A stretch of 64,000 nucleotides of DNA from contig JAVIAB010000008.1 of NCBI GenBank assembly GCA_032433765.1, positions 38,854,179 through 38,918,178 on the forward strand. Reading direction: 5' to 3'. The stretch's first letter is position 1; every line of letters begins with the position of its first letter. This document shows, in pieces, positions 22,313 through 32,594 of this stretch. This DNA comes from Megaustenia siamemsis. Lineage: Eukaryota > Mollusca > Gastropoda > Stylommatophora > Ariophantidae. The notes below the pieces were generated by a model, which searched no databases, had not been told where the DNA came from, and saw nothing but the letters and a program-made list of their open reading frames with translations. The position numbers were made by a program, and so were the translations under genes.

Positions 22313-22560
22313 TCAACATGAGGATATTAATTGAAAAGTACATAGAAGTAAACAAACCAATATATGCCTGCTTCATAGACTACACCAAAGCTTTTGATAG
22401 AATACACCATAATCAACTTGTAGACTGCCTAAAAGATATAAATCCTGACGACACAGACATACGACTAATATGTAATTTATACTGGGAGCAAATAGCAATA
22501 ATAAAAATATAACAAACAGAACTACAGATCTGTATAGAACAGATTAAATAGCAAGACACG
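22313..22560 (+). mobile_element. LINE reverse-transcriptase fragment
   Basis: A plus-strand open stretch reads IEKYIEVNKPIYACFIDYTK then AFDRIHHNQLVDCLKDI. This is the RT 'fiDy.KAFD.v....L...L' block that holds the first catalytic aspartate (D in FIDY). The YADD block is absent. It probably belongs to the LINE-C/D group. Confidence 0.75.
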
Positions 22561-22669
22561 GGCATCCTCCTCACAGTTATAAACAAATGCAATGAAAACA
22601 GATCACAATTGCTCCACATAGACTGAAAGAACAACAGAAACACTGGACAGCATGTGACAGCTTTTGTCA

Positions 22670-22910
22670 GCGAAAGAGAAGAGACACAAACTATCTTTAG
22701 AGGTAAGACAATGACCTCTGGACAAGAAGATGCTTGGTCGAATCTCACCACAAACTGGAATTTTCACACCGAATCCAAGGTTTTTTTCATGGCTTTATCC
22801 TTCCTCTGGCCTCTTGTTTGTGAGAGCCTATGTCTAGTCCGCTGGAAAGAAAACCAGGTCCTGTGTGCACTCTGCGCACGTTAATTAAAAAGCTCTTTGT
22901 TGTTGGAAAT
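22670..22910 (+). mobile_element. SINE-5-like element
   Basis: tRNA-like head with a box B-like 'ggtcgaatctcacc', then a body ending near 'taaaaagctctttgttg'. The order of landmarks matches 29,150-29,360 (agacaagaag..., gaatcccgtg, taaagaactctttgta). The family is proposed from two diverged copies only. Confidence 0.45.
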
Positions 22911-23183
22911 CGAAAAGAGTAGGCCATGAAATATGGCCGAAGTTTGGATAAAATTGCTAGGAAAAATATACCCCAAAACTTTAAACCAATTATCGACGAG
23001 TAGCTCTGAGGTTAGAGAATATCTTCCTGTCTGACCAGGAACTGCGGAGCAAACGACTGCCAGTGTGCCAATAAGGAAACAGTGATATTCACGCAGAATT
23101 CAGCCCCTTGGGAACATCGTCAGAGATATAAAACTGGTGTAACAAAGAACAAAATCTCTTCTCTCGATGACAAGAGTTAAGTC

Positions 23184-23364
23184 TTTCTGTCTGGCGTTCA
23201 CTCGATGACAAGAGTTAAGTCTTTCTGTCTGGCGTTCACTTGATGACAAGAGTTAAGTCTTTCTGTCTGGCGTTCACTTGATGACAAGAGTTAAGTCTTT
23301 CTGTCTGGCGTTCACTCGATGACAAGAGTTAAGTCTTTCTGTCTGGCGTTCACTCGATGACAAG
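23184..23364. repeat. 38-bp minisatellite derived from family J
   Basis: Nearly five perfect units containing 'tctttctgtctggcgttcac'. The unit resembles the end of family J read on the minus strand (ctttctttcgtgcgttcacc... at 63,540-63,570), and a J copy begins directly at the array edge. Confidence 0.9.
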
Positions 23365-23635
23365 GACGTTTAGTGGGCTTAAATGCGTTGAGATATGGGT
23401 TGCTGTAGAAATTTAATATTTGCGCTCTTCGTCCCAACACATCCGACTACAGCTGGACATTTTTGAGTACTGAATTGCCTTTCCTCTTCAATCCCAACTC
23501 GTTTGGCCAGATGAGACTGTCTAGTTGAGGCATTGCCAAGTGGTGGATTAGGGTATGGATGGTTCTGATTCACCGAATTTGACGCATCCATCAGCTATGA
23601 GTCGCTGACAACTTCCGTCTCTGTTGTCATACGCC
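23345..23635 (-). repeat. Dispersed family J copy
   Basis: Reverse-orientation match to copies at 29,365, 56,010 and 63,270 (rc of 'cacttaaacgtcc', 'cgactacagctgg', 'ttcctcttcaatccc'). Coding capacity is not evident. Adjacent to the 38-bp array. Confidence 0.7.
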
Positions 23636-23664
23636 TTTTCTCATGAAAGTTAAGTGAGTTGTGA

Positions 23665-23955
23665 AAGAGCAATTAAGTCTTAAAACAATTAAAAATGAAT
23701 AGAGAACAAATAAACACAATTGAAACAAATGAAATTTTTGGCAGGGAAAGGCAGGGAATCTTGGAAGGGAAAATACATGGTAAAAGAGGCAGAGGCAGAC
23801 CAAGACTAACATGGACGAGTAACATCAAAAGATGGACAAGTCAGCCTATGACAACCTGCACTATCAAAGCAAGAGACAGAGCGGAACAAGAGATAGAGCG
23901 GAATAGCGCTCCATGGTAACAACATTCGTTGCGGAGACGGCACTCAGTGATGCTG
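23665..23955 (+). mobile_element. LINE-C 3' end
   Basis: LINE-C C-terminus (VLKQLKMNREQINTI, LEGKIHGKRGRGRPRLTW, SNIKRWTSQPMTTCTIKARD) with an internal deletion and a small tandem duplication of agacagagcgga. The tail ggcactcagtgatgctga is diverged. Confidence 0.82.
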
Positions 23956-23964
23956 AAAGAGCAA

Positions 23965-24745
23965 ACAAAAACATTATTGTTAAAGAGCTCTAATATACAA
24001 GACATCATAATGAAGGAATGTAAAAATAAAGAACTCAGCCTTAACAGCAAAACGACAGAAGTATTGGTAGCAACACAAATAAAGACATCACCCCAATGCA
24101 CAATAAAGACAAGTGGAACAATATTAAAACAGGTAAATATCTATTTTTAAATCTGGGAATTTAAATATCTGGGAACAATGTTAACCTCAGATCGTTATTG
24201 TATAACAGAGGAGAAATGGAGAATGGCTCAGACAAAAGCAGTTTTCCAAAAAATGAGGAAGACACTCTGCAATCCATTTTTGACAATAGAAACAAGAAAA
24301 AGAGTTCTTAAATGTTATGTAGAACCAGTCTTAACATATGGATGTAAATCATGGACAATAGGACAAATGACATGAAAATCACCGGAGGCCGTAGAAATGT
24401 GGTTTTACAGAAGAATGTTGAGAATACCATTGACGGTTAAGAAGAGTAATAAAAACGTTCTGAAAGAGACCGAAGCAAAAAGAGAGCTATTTTTTTTAAT
24501 ATTAGGAAGAAACATTGGTCATGCAATGAGAAGGGAACAGCTGAAATATATTGTAACAACTGGGAAAATTTAGGGACGAAGAGACAGAGGAAAGCAAAGT
24601 GAAAAGATACCAGACAAGAGCATGGTTTGGCAGAAGGTCACCAACAGAAATGGTAAATAACTGTCGAGATTGAAAGTTGTGGAGAGACATGATCACCTAC
24701 AGCAGGCATGGTACTTGATGATGATGAGGATGATGATGATGATGA
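23965..24745 (+). mobile_element. LINE-D fragment, RT thumb to 3' end
   Basis: Plus-strand translation with breaks: LNSKTTEVLVATQIKT, FKYLGTMLTSDRY, AQTKAVFQKMRKTLCNPFLT, RVLKCYVEPVLTYGCKSWT, FYRRMLRIPLTVKKSNKNVL, then a decayed C-terminus and the tail 'ggtacttgatgatgatgagg'. It starts after the RT catalytic blocks. Confidence 0.8.
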
Positions 24746-24808
24746 TGAATATACAAGAGAGCAGAAGAGGTTCCTACTCTTCTTCTTCTTCTCCTCCTAC
24801 CTTTTTAG

Positions 24809-24965
24809 CTCCCTGTGGAGCATAGGTCTTCAACATACACTTTCAGCTCCCTGTGGAGCATAGGTCTTCAACAAACACTTTCAGCTCCCTGTGGAGCATA
24901 GGTCTTCAACAAACACTTTCAGCTCCCTGTGGAGCATAGGTCTTCAACAAACACTTTCAGCTCCC
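24809..24965. repeat. 38-bp tandem repeat born from a LINE-E end
   Basis: Just over four copies of a 38-bp unit beginning 'ctttcagctccctgtggagc'. The unit is the terminal part of LINE-E, present once in the longer copy at about 27,975-28,012. Here it is amplified, then runs straight into the rest of LINE-E. Confidence 0.93.
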
Positions 24966-25185
24966 TGTGGAGCATAGGCCTTCAACAAACACTTTCCAAG
25001 TCGTTCTGTTTTTTGCCATTCTTTTAAGATCATTCCATGTCTTCCCCATCATCTCCATCTCTGCTTCTATCTGTCTTCTCCAAGAATTCCTTGGTCTTCC
25101 TCTTTGTCTTTTCCCCTGGGAATTCCAAAAAAGGGCCTGGTGTGTAATACTCTCGAGGTTCCTACTCGCCGTAGATTATTCCCGC
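24966..25185 (-). mobile_element. LINE-E 3' end fragment
   Basis: Matches 28,000-28,145 (ttgccattcttttaagatca, ttccatgtc.tcccc, cttctc.aaga). It is read on the minus strand like the longer copy. No frame remains open. Confidence 0.78.
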
Positions 25186-25339
25186 ATAGTGCTGTGATCT
25201 TTACATACGATTAGGGAAAAGGTTGCAGTACTAAATGAAAATGCTTGAGTATACTATACACAAGGTAGTGTTGTTCATTATTACATATTCGAAACAGTCA
25301 AATGTTTATACAATAATTTTAATGGATGTTTGTATGCAA

Positions 25340-25545
25340 CTGTGAAAACAGCAGGCATCAGCTCCCTTATCGTGGTTGAGAGACACGGACAGAACTGGGG
25401 CGTGTGGTGAGTTACAATACAGGAGTCATGTGTGAAGTCTGACACTAAATAGCAAAGTTCGTAGAACATATAGAGTCTAGAATTTCTGTCCAGTGTGCCG
25501 TCTTCTGCTCGAAATGACAGATTATATTACATTAGATTAGATTAA
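25340..25545 (+). mobile_element. LINE-G 3' end
   Basis: It carries the LINE-G tail (aacagcaggcatcagctccc, gtgtggtgagttaca, agtctagaatttctg) and ends in gattagattaagtgagg. The tail leads directly into the long GATA tract. Confidence 0.7.
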
Positions 25546-25608
25546 GTGAGGTTAGACAGACAGACAGATTAGATAGACAAACAGACAGACAGGCAGGCTG
25601 ACTGACAG

Positions 25609-26111
<503 letters not shown>

Positions 26112-26990
26112 CATCATCATCATCGAGTGCTATCTCCGCAACGAAGGTTGACTACCATGAAGCTCCATTCTGCTCTGTCTCCTGTTCTGATGGTGCAGGT
26201 TGTCATAGGCTGATTTGTCCTCTTTTGATGTTACTCATCCAGTTAGATTTGGACTGCCTCTGCCTTTTTTACCTTGTATTTTCCTTTCCAAGATTACTTT
26301 TAGTAGGCTGTTGTGTCTTTTCACATGGCTCAAAAATCGCATTTGTCTTGTTTGAATTGTGTTCAGTAGTTCTCTTTTCATTTTTAGTTGTTTTAAGACT
26401 TATCGTCTGTTTTCTTTTCATCCAATTCTACATATTCTTCTATATGTCAGCATTTCAAAGGCTTCAATTCTGTTATGTTTTCTTGTCTAATGTCCATGTT
26501 TCTGTACCATGAATGAATGTTGAGAAGATATAACATTTTGCTATTCTTAGTTTTAGCCCTGGTGTTATTTGTTTTGATGTTAGTATATTTTTCATGACAT
26601 TAAAATTACTTTTTGCCATTCCTAATCTTTTGTTTATTTCAGTTTTACATTTTCCATCACTGGTTATAGTATGTCCAAGGTGGTTGTAGTTTTGAACCGT
26701 CTCCAGGTCTATTCCTTCAATTTTTATATCCACTTGTGGGTTTTCAGTATTTTCTTTGTTTATGATCATAGTTTTAGTCTTTTTGATATTCATATCTAGT
26801 CCATGTTTTTTGCTTGTCATATTTATTTCATTAAGTAATTGTTGTAGATTTTTAGGATTTTCTGCTAGTAGAACAGTATCATCAGCATATCTTAGGTTAT
26901 TGATTATCTTTCCATTAATGTTTAGGCCTAGCATCTCTGAGATGTTTTTAAAGATGTGCTCAGTGTATAGATTGAACAACGTTTTGTTTT
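26112..26990 (-). mobile_element. LINE-C with partial reverse transcriptase
   Basis: The longest LINE-C copy. The minus-strand open part (26,979-26,473) has LRYADDTVLLAENPKNLQQL, the RT YADD catalytic box, then KTMIINKENTENPQVDIKIE, YNHLGHTITSDGK and LKLRIAKCYIFSTFIHGTE. The remaining C-terminus to 26,112 is frame-broken. The element stops at about 26,990, where an oppositely oriented LINE-D fragment begins. It is 5'-truncated and inactive. Confidence 0.92.
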
Positions 26991-26997
26991 TTGTCTC

Positions 26998-27235
26998 ACC
27001 ACGATTGGGAAGAGAACAACTGGAATATATTGTAACAACTGGGAAAATTGAGGGACGAAGAGATAGAGGAAAGCAAAGAGGAAAAATATACCAGATAACT
27101 TAATAGAATGGCTTTGCAGAAGGTCAACAACAGAAATGATAAATAACTGTCGAGATCGAAAATTGTGGAGAGACATGATCACCTATGCCAGCAGGGCGGT
27201 ACTTGATGATCATAGATTGAGCAAAGATAGATAAA
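26998..27235 (+). mobile_element. LINE-D 3' end
   Basis: Plus-strand 'REQLEYIVTTGKIEGRRDRG' segment, then GRRSTTEMINNCRDRKLWRD across a frame break, and the tail 'ggcggtacttgatgatcat'. It is head-to-head with LINE-C at 26,990. Confidence 0.85.
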
Positions 27236-27575
27236 ATTGCTAATGGTAATAGCAGCTGCTCTTGAGAATTGTAAATGAAGTATTTTCAGTTTTCAACTAT
27301 TTATTTTGTAATTGTATTGTTATGTAATTTTTAAATTGTACAAATATTTGCGAAAACTCGAGGGACTTTTGCCAGAATTGTAAGTGTGAACCCACATTTA
27401 CTAATGGACAAACTGTCTGTGGTAAATACTTATTGTTGTGTTTGTCTTAACATTAATACGACGTTTGTATGAAACATTTGTTTCAGTGAAGGAAAGTTGT
27501 AAAATATCAACAATTCTCGATCCAGTGAAATGATCTTATTAAATTACTTAAATGTGGGTATGTATTTATCCAACC

Positions 27576-27576
<1 letters not shown>
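27236..27576. other. No gene seen
   Basis: AT-rich spacer. No repeat or exon recognised. Confidence 0.4.

Positions 27577-27622
<46 letters not shown>
27577..27622. repeat. (GAAA)n microsatellite
   Basis: About eleven uninterrupted GAAA units, which give a KERKKERK frame by chance. Confidence 0.97.
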
Positions 27623-27642
27623 GCGTCATTATGGCCTTGTAA

Positions 27643-27780
27643 CGTACAGGGAATATGGCTAGTATCCATAATTTTTTTTTCAATCGACATATTTTGGCTA
27701 TATGGTCAGTGTTACAACAGTGTCGTCTTTCATCCCGTACCCCCTTTTAAATCAGATACATATTTAAGACTGAGTGTGGG
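27643..27780 (-). mobile_element. SINE-1 3' body fragment
   Basis: Minus-strand SINE-1 body without its tRNA head: 'cagggaatatgg...tagt', T-run, 'tatggtcagtgttacaac', 'ttaagactgagtg'. It lies next to the GAAA tract. Confidence 0.55.
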
Positions 27781-27959
27781 GAGGGCTGGTTGGTCAACCA
27801 TAATATTAATATTAGCTATGCATGGTCTCCAGCCCAAAGTAGTTTTCTTTAATTTTTGGATGGTAAAAGCGGTCTAATATAACCTAGAAGACAGCTTGAA
27901 GTTGAACGGATCGTGTCTCGACAAGAAATAGGTAAGATTTCCCAAGGCAAGGCTGGATC

Positions 27960-29105
27960 TTCTTCAACCTTTCAGCTCCCCGTGGAGCATAGGTCTTCTA
28001 GAAACGCTTTCCAGTTCGTTCTGTTTCTTGCCATTCTTTTAAGATCATTCCATGTCGTCCCCATCATCTTCATCTCTGCTTCAATCAGACTTCTCAAAGA
28101 ACATTTTGGCCTACCTCTTTGTCTTTCTCCTTGTCTTTCTTCTTGAGGATTAAAAAAAAGGGGGTCTGTTGTGTTACTCTCAGTTGGTTTCCGAAATGTG
28201 TGTCCTATCCAATGCCATTATCTTCGCCATATCTCTTTATCCACTGATATTTGCCTGGTACATTTCCATAATTTAATGATAGTGATTTTGACCTGCCGTT
28301 TCCATCCTTTTATTCTGCGCAACCAACCATTAATGAAGGTCTGTATCTTCATGATTGCAATTTTTGTTGTTCTCCATGTTTCACAGCCATATAACAGGAC
28401 TGAATTAACATTTGAGTTGACAATTTATATTTTTGTGTTTAACCTAATTTCTTTGGATTTCCATATGTTTCCCAGTGCAACAAATGATCCTCTTGCTTTC
28501 GATATCCTCATTTTGGTATCATTCTATGTTCCTCCCTCATTGTCTATATTACTTCCCAGATATATGTAAGATTGTACGTCTAGTAGAAGTATTTCTCCTA
28601 TTGTTATATGGTTATTGTCGACTGCATTAATTCTCAAAATTTTGATCCTATCTCTATTTATATTCAGTCGCAGCTATTGTTATCTCTCATCACGTAAGCT
28701 CACTTTATCTTGCATATGTTGATGATTGAGTGATAGGAGAGCTATGTCATCAGCAAAGTCTAAGTCAGTAAGTTGCTTGGTCAGTGACCGCTGGATTCCA
28801 TTTCTGTTGTTCTGAGCTACTTTCATAAACTAATCTATGATCAGTAGAAAGAGAAATGGAGATAAAAGGCATCCATACATTACTCGTGTTCTTATTTCAA
28901 AAAAACTTCTGTAAAGCTGCCCTTCATGCACCACACTACATTTCATTCCTTCATACATTGTTCTTATCAGGTTAATAAACTTTATGGGGATTCCGTAATG
29001 ACTTAGTACCTTCCAAAACGTTCTTCTGTCTAAACTAATGCCTTTTCGTAATCTATGAATCCGTTATAAAGTGGAGACTGTAGTTCTAAGCTTTGTTCAA
29101 CTATT
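27960..29105 (-). mobile_element. LINE-E with decayed reverse transcriptase
   Basis: About 1.1 kb of a 5'-truncated LINE on the minus strand. The RT box is visible near 28,735-28,775 as DLDFADDIALLS, and a C-terminal region follows toward 28,000. Frames are broken many times. Its 3' end, 'ctttcagctccccgtggagc', is single-copy here but amplified at 24,809. Confidence 0.82.
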
Positions 29106-29149
29106 AAACTTAAGGTAGTTATTTGATCAGCACATGATCTGTTTAAAAA

Positions 29150-29360
29150 GACTGGGTGGTCTAGATATAAGACACCAGCCTTTAGACAAGAAGGTTTCTA
29201 GCCTGAATCCCGTGAGAGTCGTTGATTGTTCCCCGGTTTCTTCAATAATTTACAATTCCTCGGACTCTGTCTAATGACATCTGATGTCTAGACCCTCAAT
29301 AGCGGAGATAAATAAAGTTCAGCGTACATCCTCGTGCCCTGTTAAAGAACTCTTTGTATT
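29150..29360 (+). mobile_element. SINE-5-like element
   Basis: Resembles 22,670-22,910 in landmark order. The head 'tggtctagatataagacacc' and 'cctgaatcccgtg' are tRNA-like. It is followed directly by a family J copy. Confidence 0.45.
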
Positions 29361-29364
29361 GAAA

Positions 29365-29712
29365 GTTTATATAGGTTGGCCAAAATGGTCGCTGACCAGA
29401 AACCAGCCAATCAAAATCTACCCATTCCAAAGACGGATATGGAGGCGCCTCACAGCTGATAGACTGCGCTGGGATCGATGAACCAGAACCACCCAGAAAC
29501 AATTCCACCTATTTCCGGTGCTTCCAGAAATTGACTAACAGTGGACATGCGAGTAGGGATCGAAGAGGAAAGTATAAAAAATAACACGCTGAAGTCGGAA
29601 GTGTTCGACCGAAAGACGAAAATATCACAGTTCTAGTGTAAACTACAACACAGCGTATCTACGCCCACTTAAACGTCCTTTTAAAGACAGATGATGACGA
29701 GGTCTTTAATTA
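29365..29712 (+). repeat. Dispersed family J copy
   Basis: Plus-strand copy with 'gagtagggatcgaagaggaa', 'gctgaagtcggaagtgttcg', 'aaatatcacagttcta' and 'cttaaacgtccttttaaag'. Homologous segments occur at 36,090, 56,010 and 63,270, and in reverse at 23,345. No long frame is conserved, so it may be a non-autonomous element. Confidence 0.72.
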
Positions 29713-29717
29713 CTTAT

Positions 29718-30460
29718 TAGACAGGAAGGACAGGAAAGAGAGGAAGGACAGGAAGGAGAGGAAGGACAGGAAAGAGAGGAAGGACAGGAAAGAGAGGAAG
29801 GACAGGAAGGAGAGGAAGGACAGGAAGGAGAGGAAAGAGAGGAAGTAGAGAAAGGACAGGAAGGAGAGGAAAGAGAGGAAGTAGAGAAAGGACAGGAAGG
29901 AGAGGAAAGAGAGGAAGTAGAGAAAGGACAGGAAGGAGAGGAAGGAGAGGAAGGACAGAAAGGACAGGAAGGAGAGGAAAGAGAGGAAGTAGAGAAAGGA
30001 CAGGAAGGAGAGGAAGGACAGGAAAGAGAGGAAGGACAGGAAGGAGAGGAAGGACAGGAAAGAGAGGATGGACAGGAAAGAGAGGAAGGAGAGGAAGGAC
30101 AGAAAGGACAGGAAGGAGAGGAAGGACAGGAAAGAGAGGAAGTAGAGAAAGGACAGGAAGGACAGGAAAGAGAGGAAGTAGAGAAAGGACAGGAAGGACA
30201 GGAAAGAGAGGAAGGACAGGAAAGAGAGGAAGTAGAGAAAGGACAGGAAGGACAGGAAAGAGAGGAAGGACAGGAAAGAGAGGAAGGACAGAAAGGACAG
30301 GAAGGAGAGGAAGGACAGGAAAGAGAGGAAGTAGAGAAAGGACAGGAAGGACAGGAAAGAGAGGAAGGACAGGAATGAGAGGAAGGACAGAAAGGACAGG
30401 AAAGAGAGGAAGGTCAGGAAAGATAGGAAGGAGAGGAAGGACAGGAAGGAGAGAGGAGAG
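29718..30460. repeat. G/A-rich tandem tract with strong strand bias
   Basis: About 740 bp built from 5-bp steps (aggaa, ggaca, aagag) into 10-25-bp units. The plus strand is G/A-rich with C only in 'gacagg' and almost no T (a few gtagag and gatgg units). The minus strand reads as a pure FLSFLS repeat frame, which is an artefact. Confidence 0.96.
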
Positions 30461-30552
30461 ACACCCACTTGAAGGGTGAATGTTGGAGACGAAGAGAGGA
30501 TGAGGGGAAGGCTGAGAGAACCTAGAAGCCGACGTTAGGGATTAAATACACG

Positions 30553-32100
30553 CTTTTGTAATCACTGATTGAACCAACGTCTTGTAATCACTAACTGATT
30601 GAACCAACGTCTTGTAATCACTAACTGATTGAACCAACGTCTTGTAATCACTAACTGATTGGACCAACGTCTGGTAATCACTAACTGATTGAACCAACGT
30701 CTTATAATCACTAACTGATTGGACCAACGTCTTGTAATCACTAACTGATTGAACCAACGTCTTTTAATCAGTAACTGACTGAACCATCTTGTAATCACTA
30801 ACTGACTGATCCAAAATCTTGTAATCACTAACTGACTGAACCAACGTCTTGTAATCACTGACTGAACCAACGTCTTGTAATCACTAACTGATTGAACCAA
30901 CATCTTGTAATCAGTAACTGACTGAACCAACATCTTGTAATCACTAACTGACTGAACCAACATCTTGTAATCACTGATTGAAACAACTTCTTGTAATCAC
31001 TAACTGACTGAACCAAAGTCTTGTAATCACTAACTGACTGAACCAACATCTTGTAATCACTAACTGACTGATCCAAAATCTTGTAATCACTAACTGACTG
31101 AACCAAATCTTGTAATCACTAACTGACTGAACCAACATCTTGTAATCACTAACTGACTGAACCAACATCTTGTAATCACTGACTGACTGAACCAACATCT
31201 TGTAATCACTAACTGACTGAAACAACTTCTTGTAATCACTAACTGACTGAACCAACGTCTTGTAATCACTGATTGAAACAACTTCTTGTAGTCACTAACT
31301 GACTGAACCAAAGTCTTGTAATCACTAACTGACTGAACCAACATCTTGTAATCACTAACTGACTGAACCAACATCTTGTAATCACTGACTGACTGAACCA
31401 ACGTCTTGTAATCACTAACTGACTGAACCAACATCTTGTAATCACTAACTGACTGAACCAAAGTCTTGTAATCACTAACTGACTGAACCAACATCTTGTA
31501 ATCACTAACTGACTGAACCAAAGTCTTGTAATCACTAACTGACTGAACCAACATCTTGTAATCACTAACTGACTGAACCAACATCTTGTAATCACTAACT
31601 GACTGAACCAACATCTTGTAATCACTAACTGACTGAACCAACATCTTGTAATCACTAACTGACTGAACCAACATCTTGTAATCACTAACTGACTGAACCA
31701 AAGTCTTGTAATCACTAACTGACTGAACCAACATCTTGTAATCACTGACTGACTGAACCAACGTCTTGTAATCACTAACTGACTGAACCAACATCTTGTA
31801 ATCACTAACTGACTGAACCAACATCTTGTAATCACTAACTGACTGAACCAACATCTTGTAATCACTGATTGAAACAACTTCTTGTAGTCACTAACTGACT
31901 GAACCAACATCTTGTAATCACTAACTGGTTGAATCAACGTCTTTTAATCACTGACTGAACACGATCAATGGTAACCACTAACTGATTGAAACAACGTCTT
32001 GTAATCACTAACTGACTGAACCAACTTCTAGTAATCACTAACTGCCTGAGCACGAACCAAGCTAATCACTAACTGAATGAACCAACTTCGTGTTCACTAA
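30553..32100. repeat. 30-bp minisatellite, about 50 copies
   Basis: Units contain 'gtaatcactaactgactga' and 'accaac(a/g)tctt'. Units with a 6-bp or 4-bp deletion (cactgattgaa) recur, and block patterns such as c-a-t / a-g-t alternation suggest multi-unit duplications. Diverged copies are at both ends. Confidence 0.97.
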
Positions 32101-32272
32101 CTACTCCTCTACCTTTGCTCCTAGGTGCTCAGAAGCACGGTAAATAAAACATATTTTTATGTTTTTACACACCCTATTGGAATGCTATAAATGCCCTTAT
32201 GACTTATTGTAAACCAATTACATGTTTTACTAATACAATTCACTGAATCAAAACGTAACATTCATGGACAGA

Positions 32273-32519
32273 GGGAGCCGCGATAGCTCAGTAGTTGGGT
32301 AATGGAGTACAAATAACAGGAGGTCGGGTTCGATCCTGATCGACGGATTCCAGGTTCACCCAGTCTTAAATGTGTACCAGATTTTTTTTCTGGGAAAGTA
32401 AAGCTGCACGGGCGTAATACCGACCACACTACCCCAAAAATCATGTGCTGAAAGTCTGTAAAAACTATGGTCACCAACACCATATTCCCAATACGCCACT
32501 TGGGTGACGGGGGCTCTTG
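32273..32519 (+). mobile_element. SINE-1 copy, nearly complete
   Basis: One of the best copies: box A 'gatagctcagtagttgg', box B 'gggttcgatcctg', body 'ggttcacccagtctt', 'ttttctgggaaagtaaagc', 'cgtaataccgaccac', and 3' end 'atacgccacttgggtgacgg'. It lies 75 bp downstream of the 3.2 kb exon. Confidence 0.92.
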
Positions 32520-32594
32520 ACTTACTACTATACATGAATAGACAGAAATGTATTATCAGACGTGATACAAGACTTTAGTTCAACTCAATCTTAC

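Noticed and set aside
29710..32100. Long frames FLSFLS..., VQSVSDYK..., ITRCWFSQL...
   Set aside because: They are pure products of the G/A-rich tract and the 30-bp array; all frames of the repeat are open.
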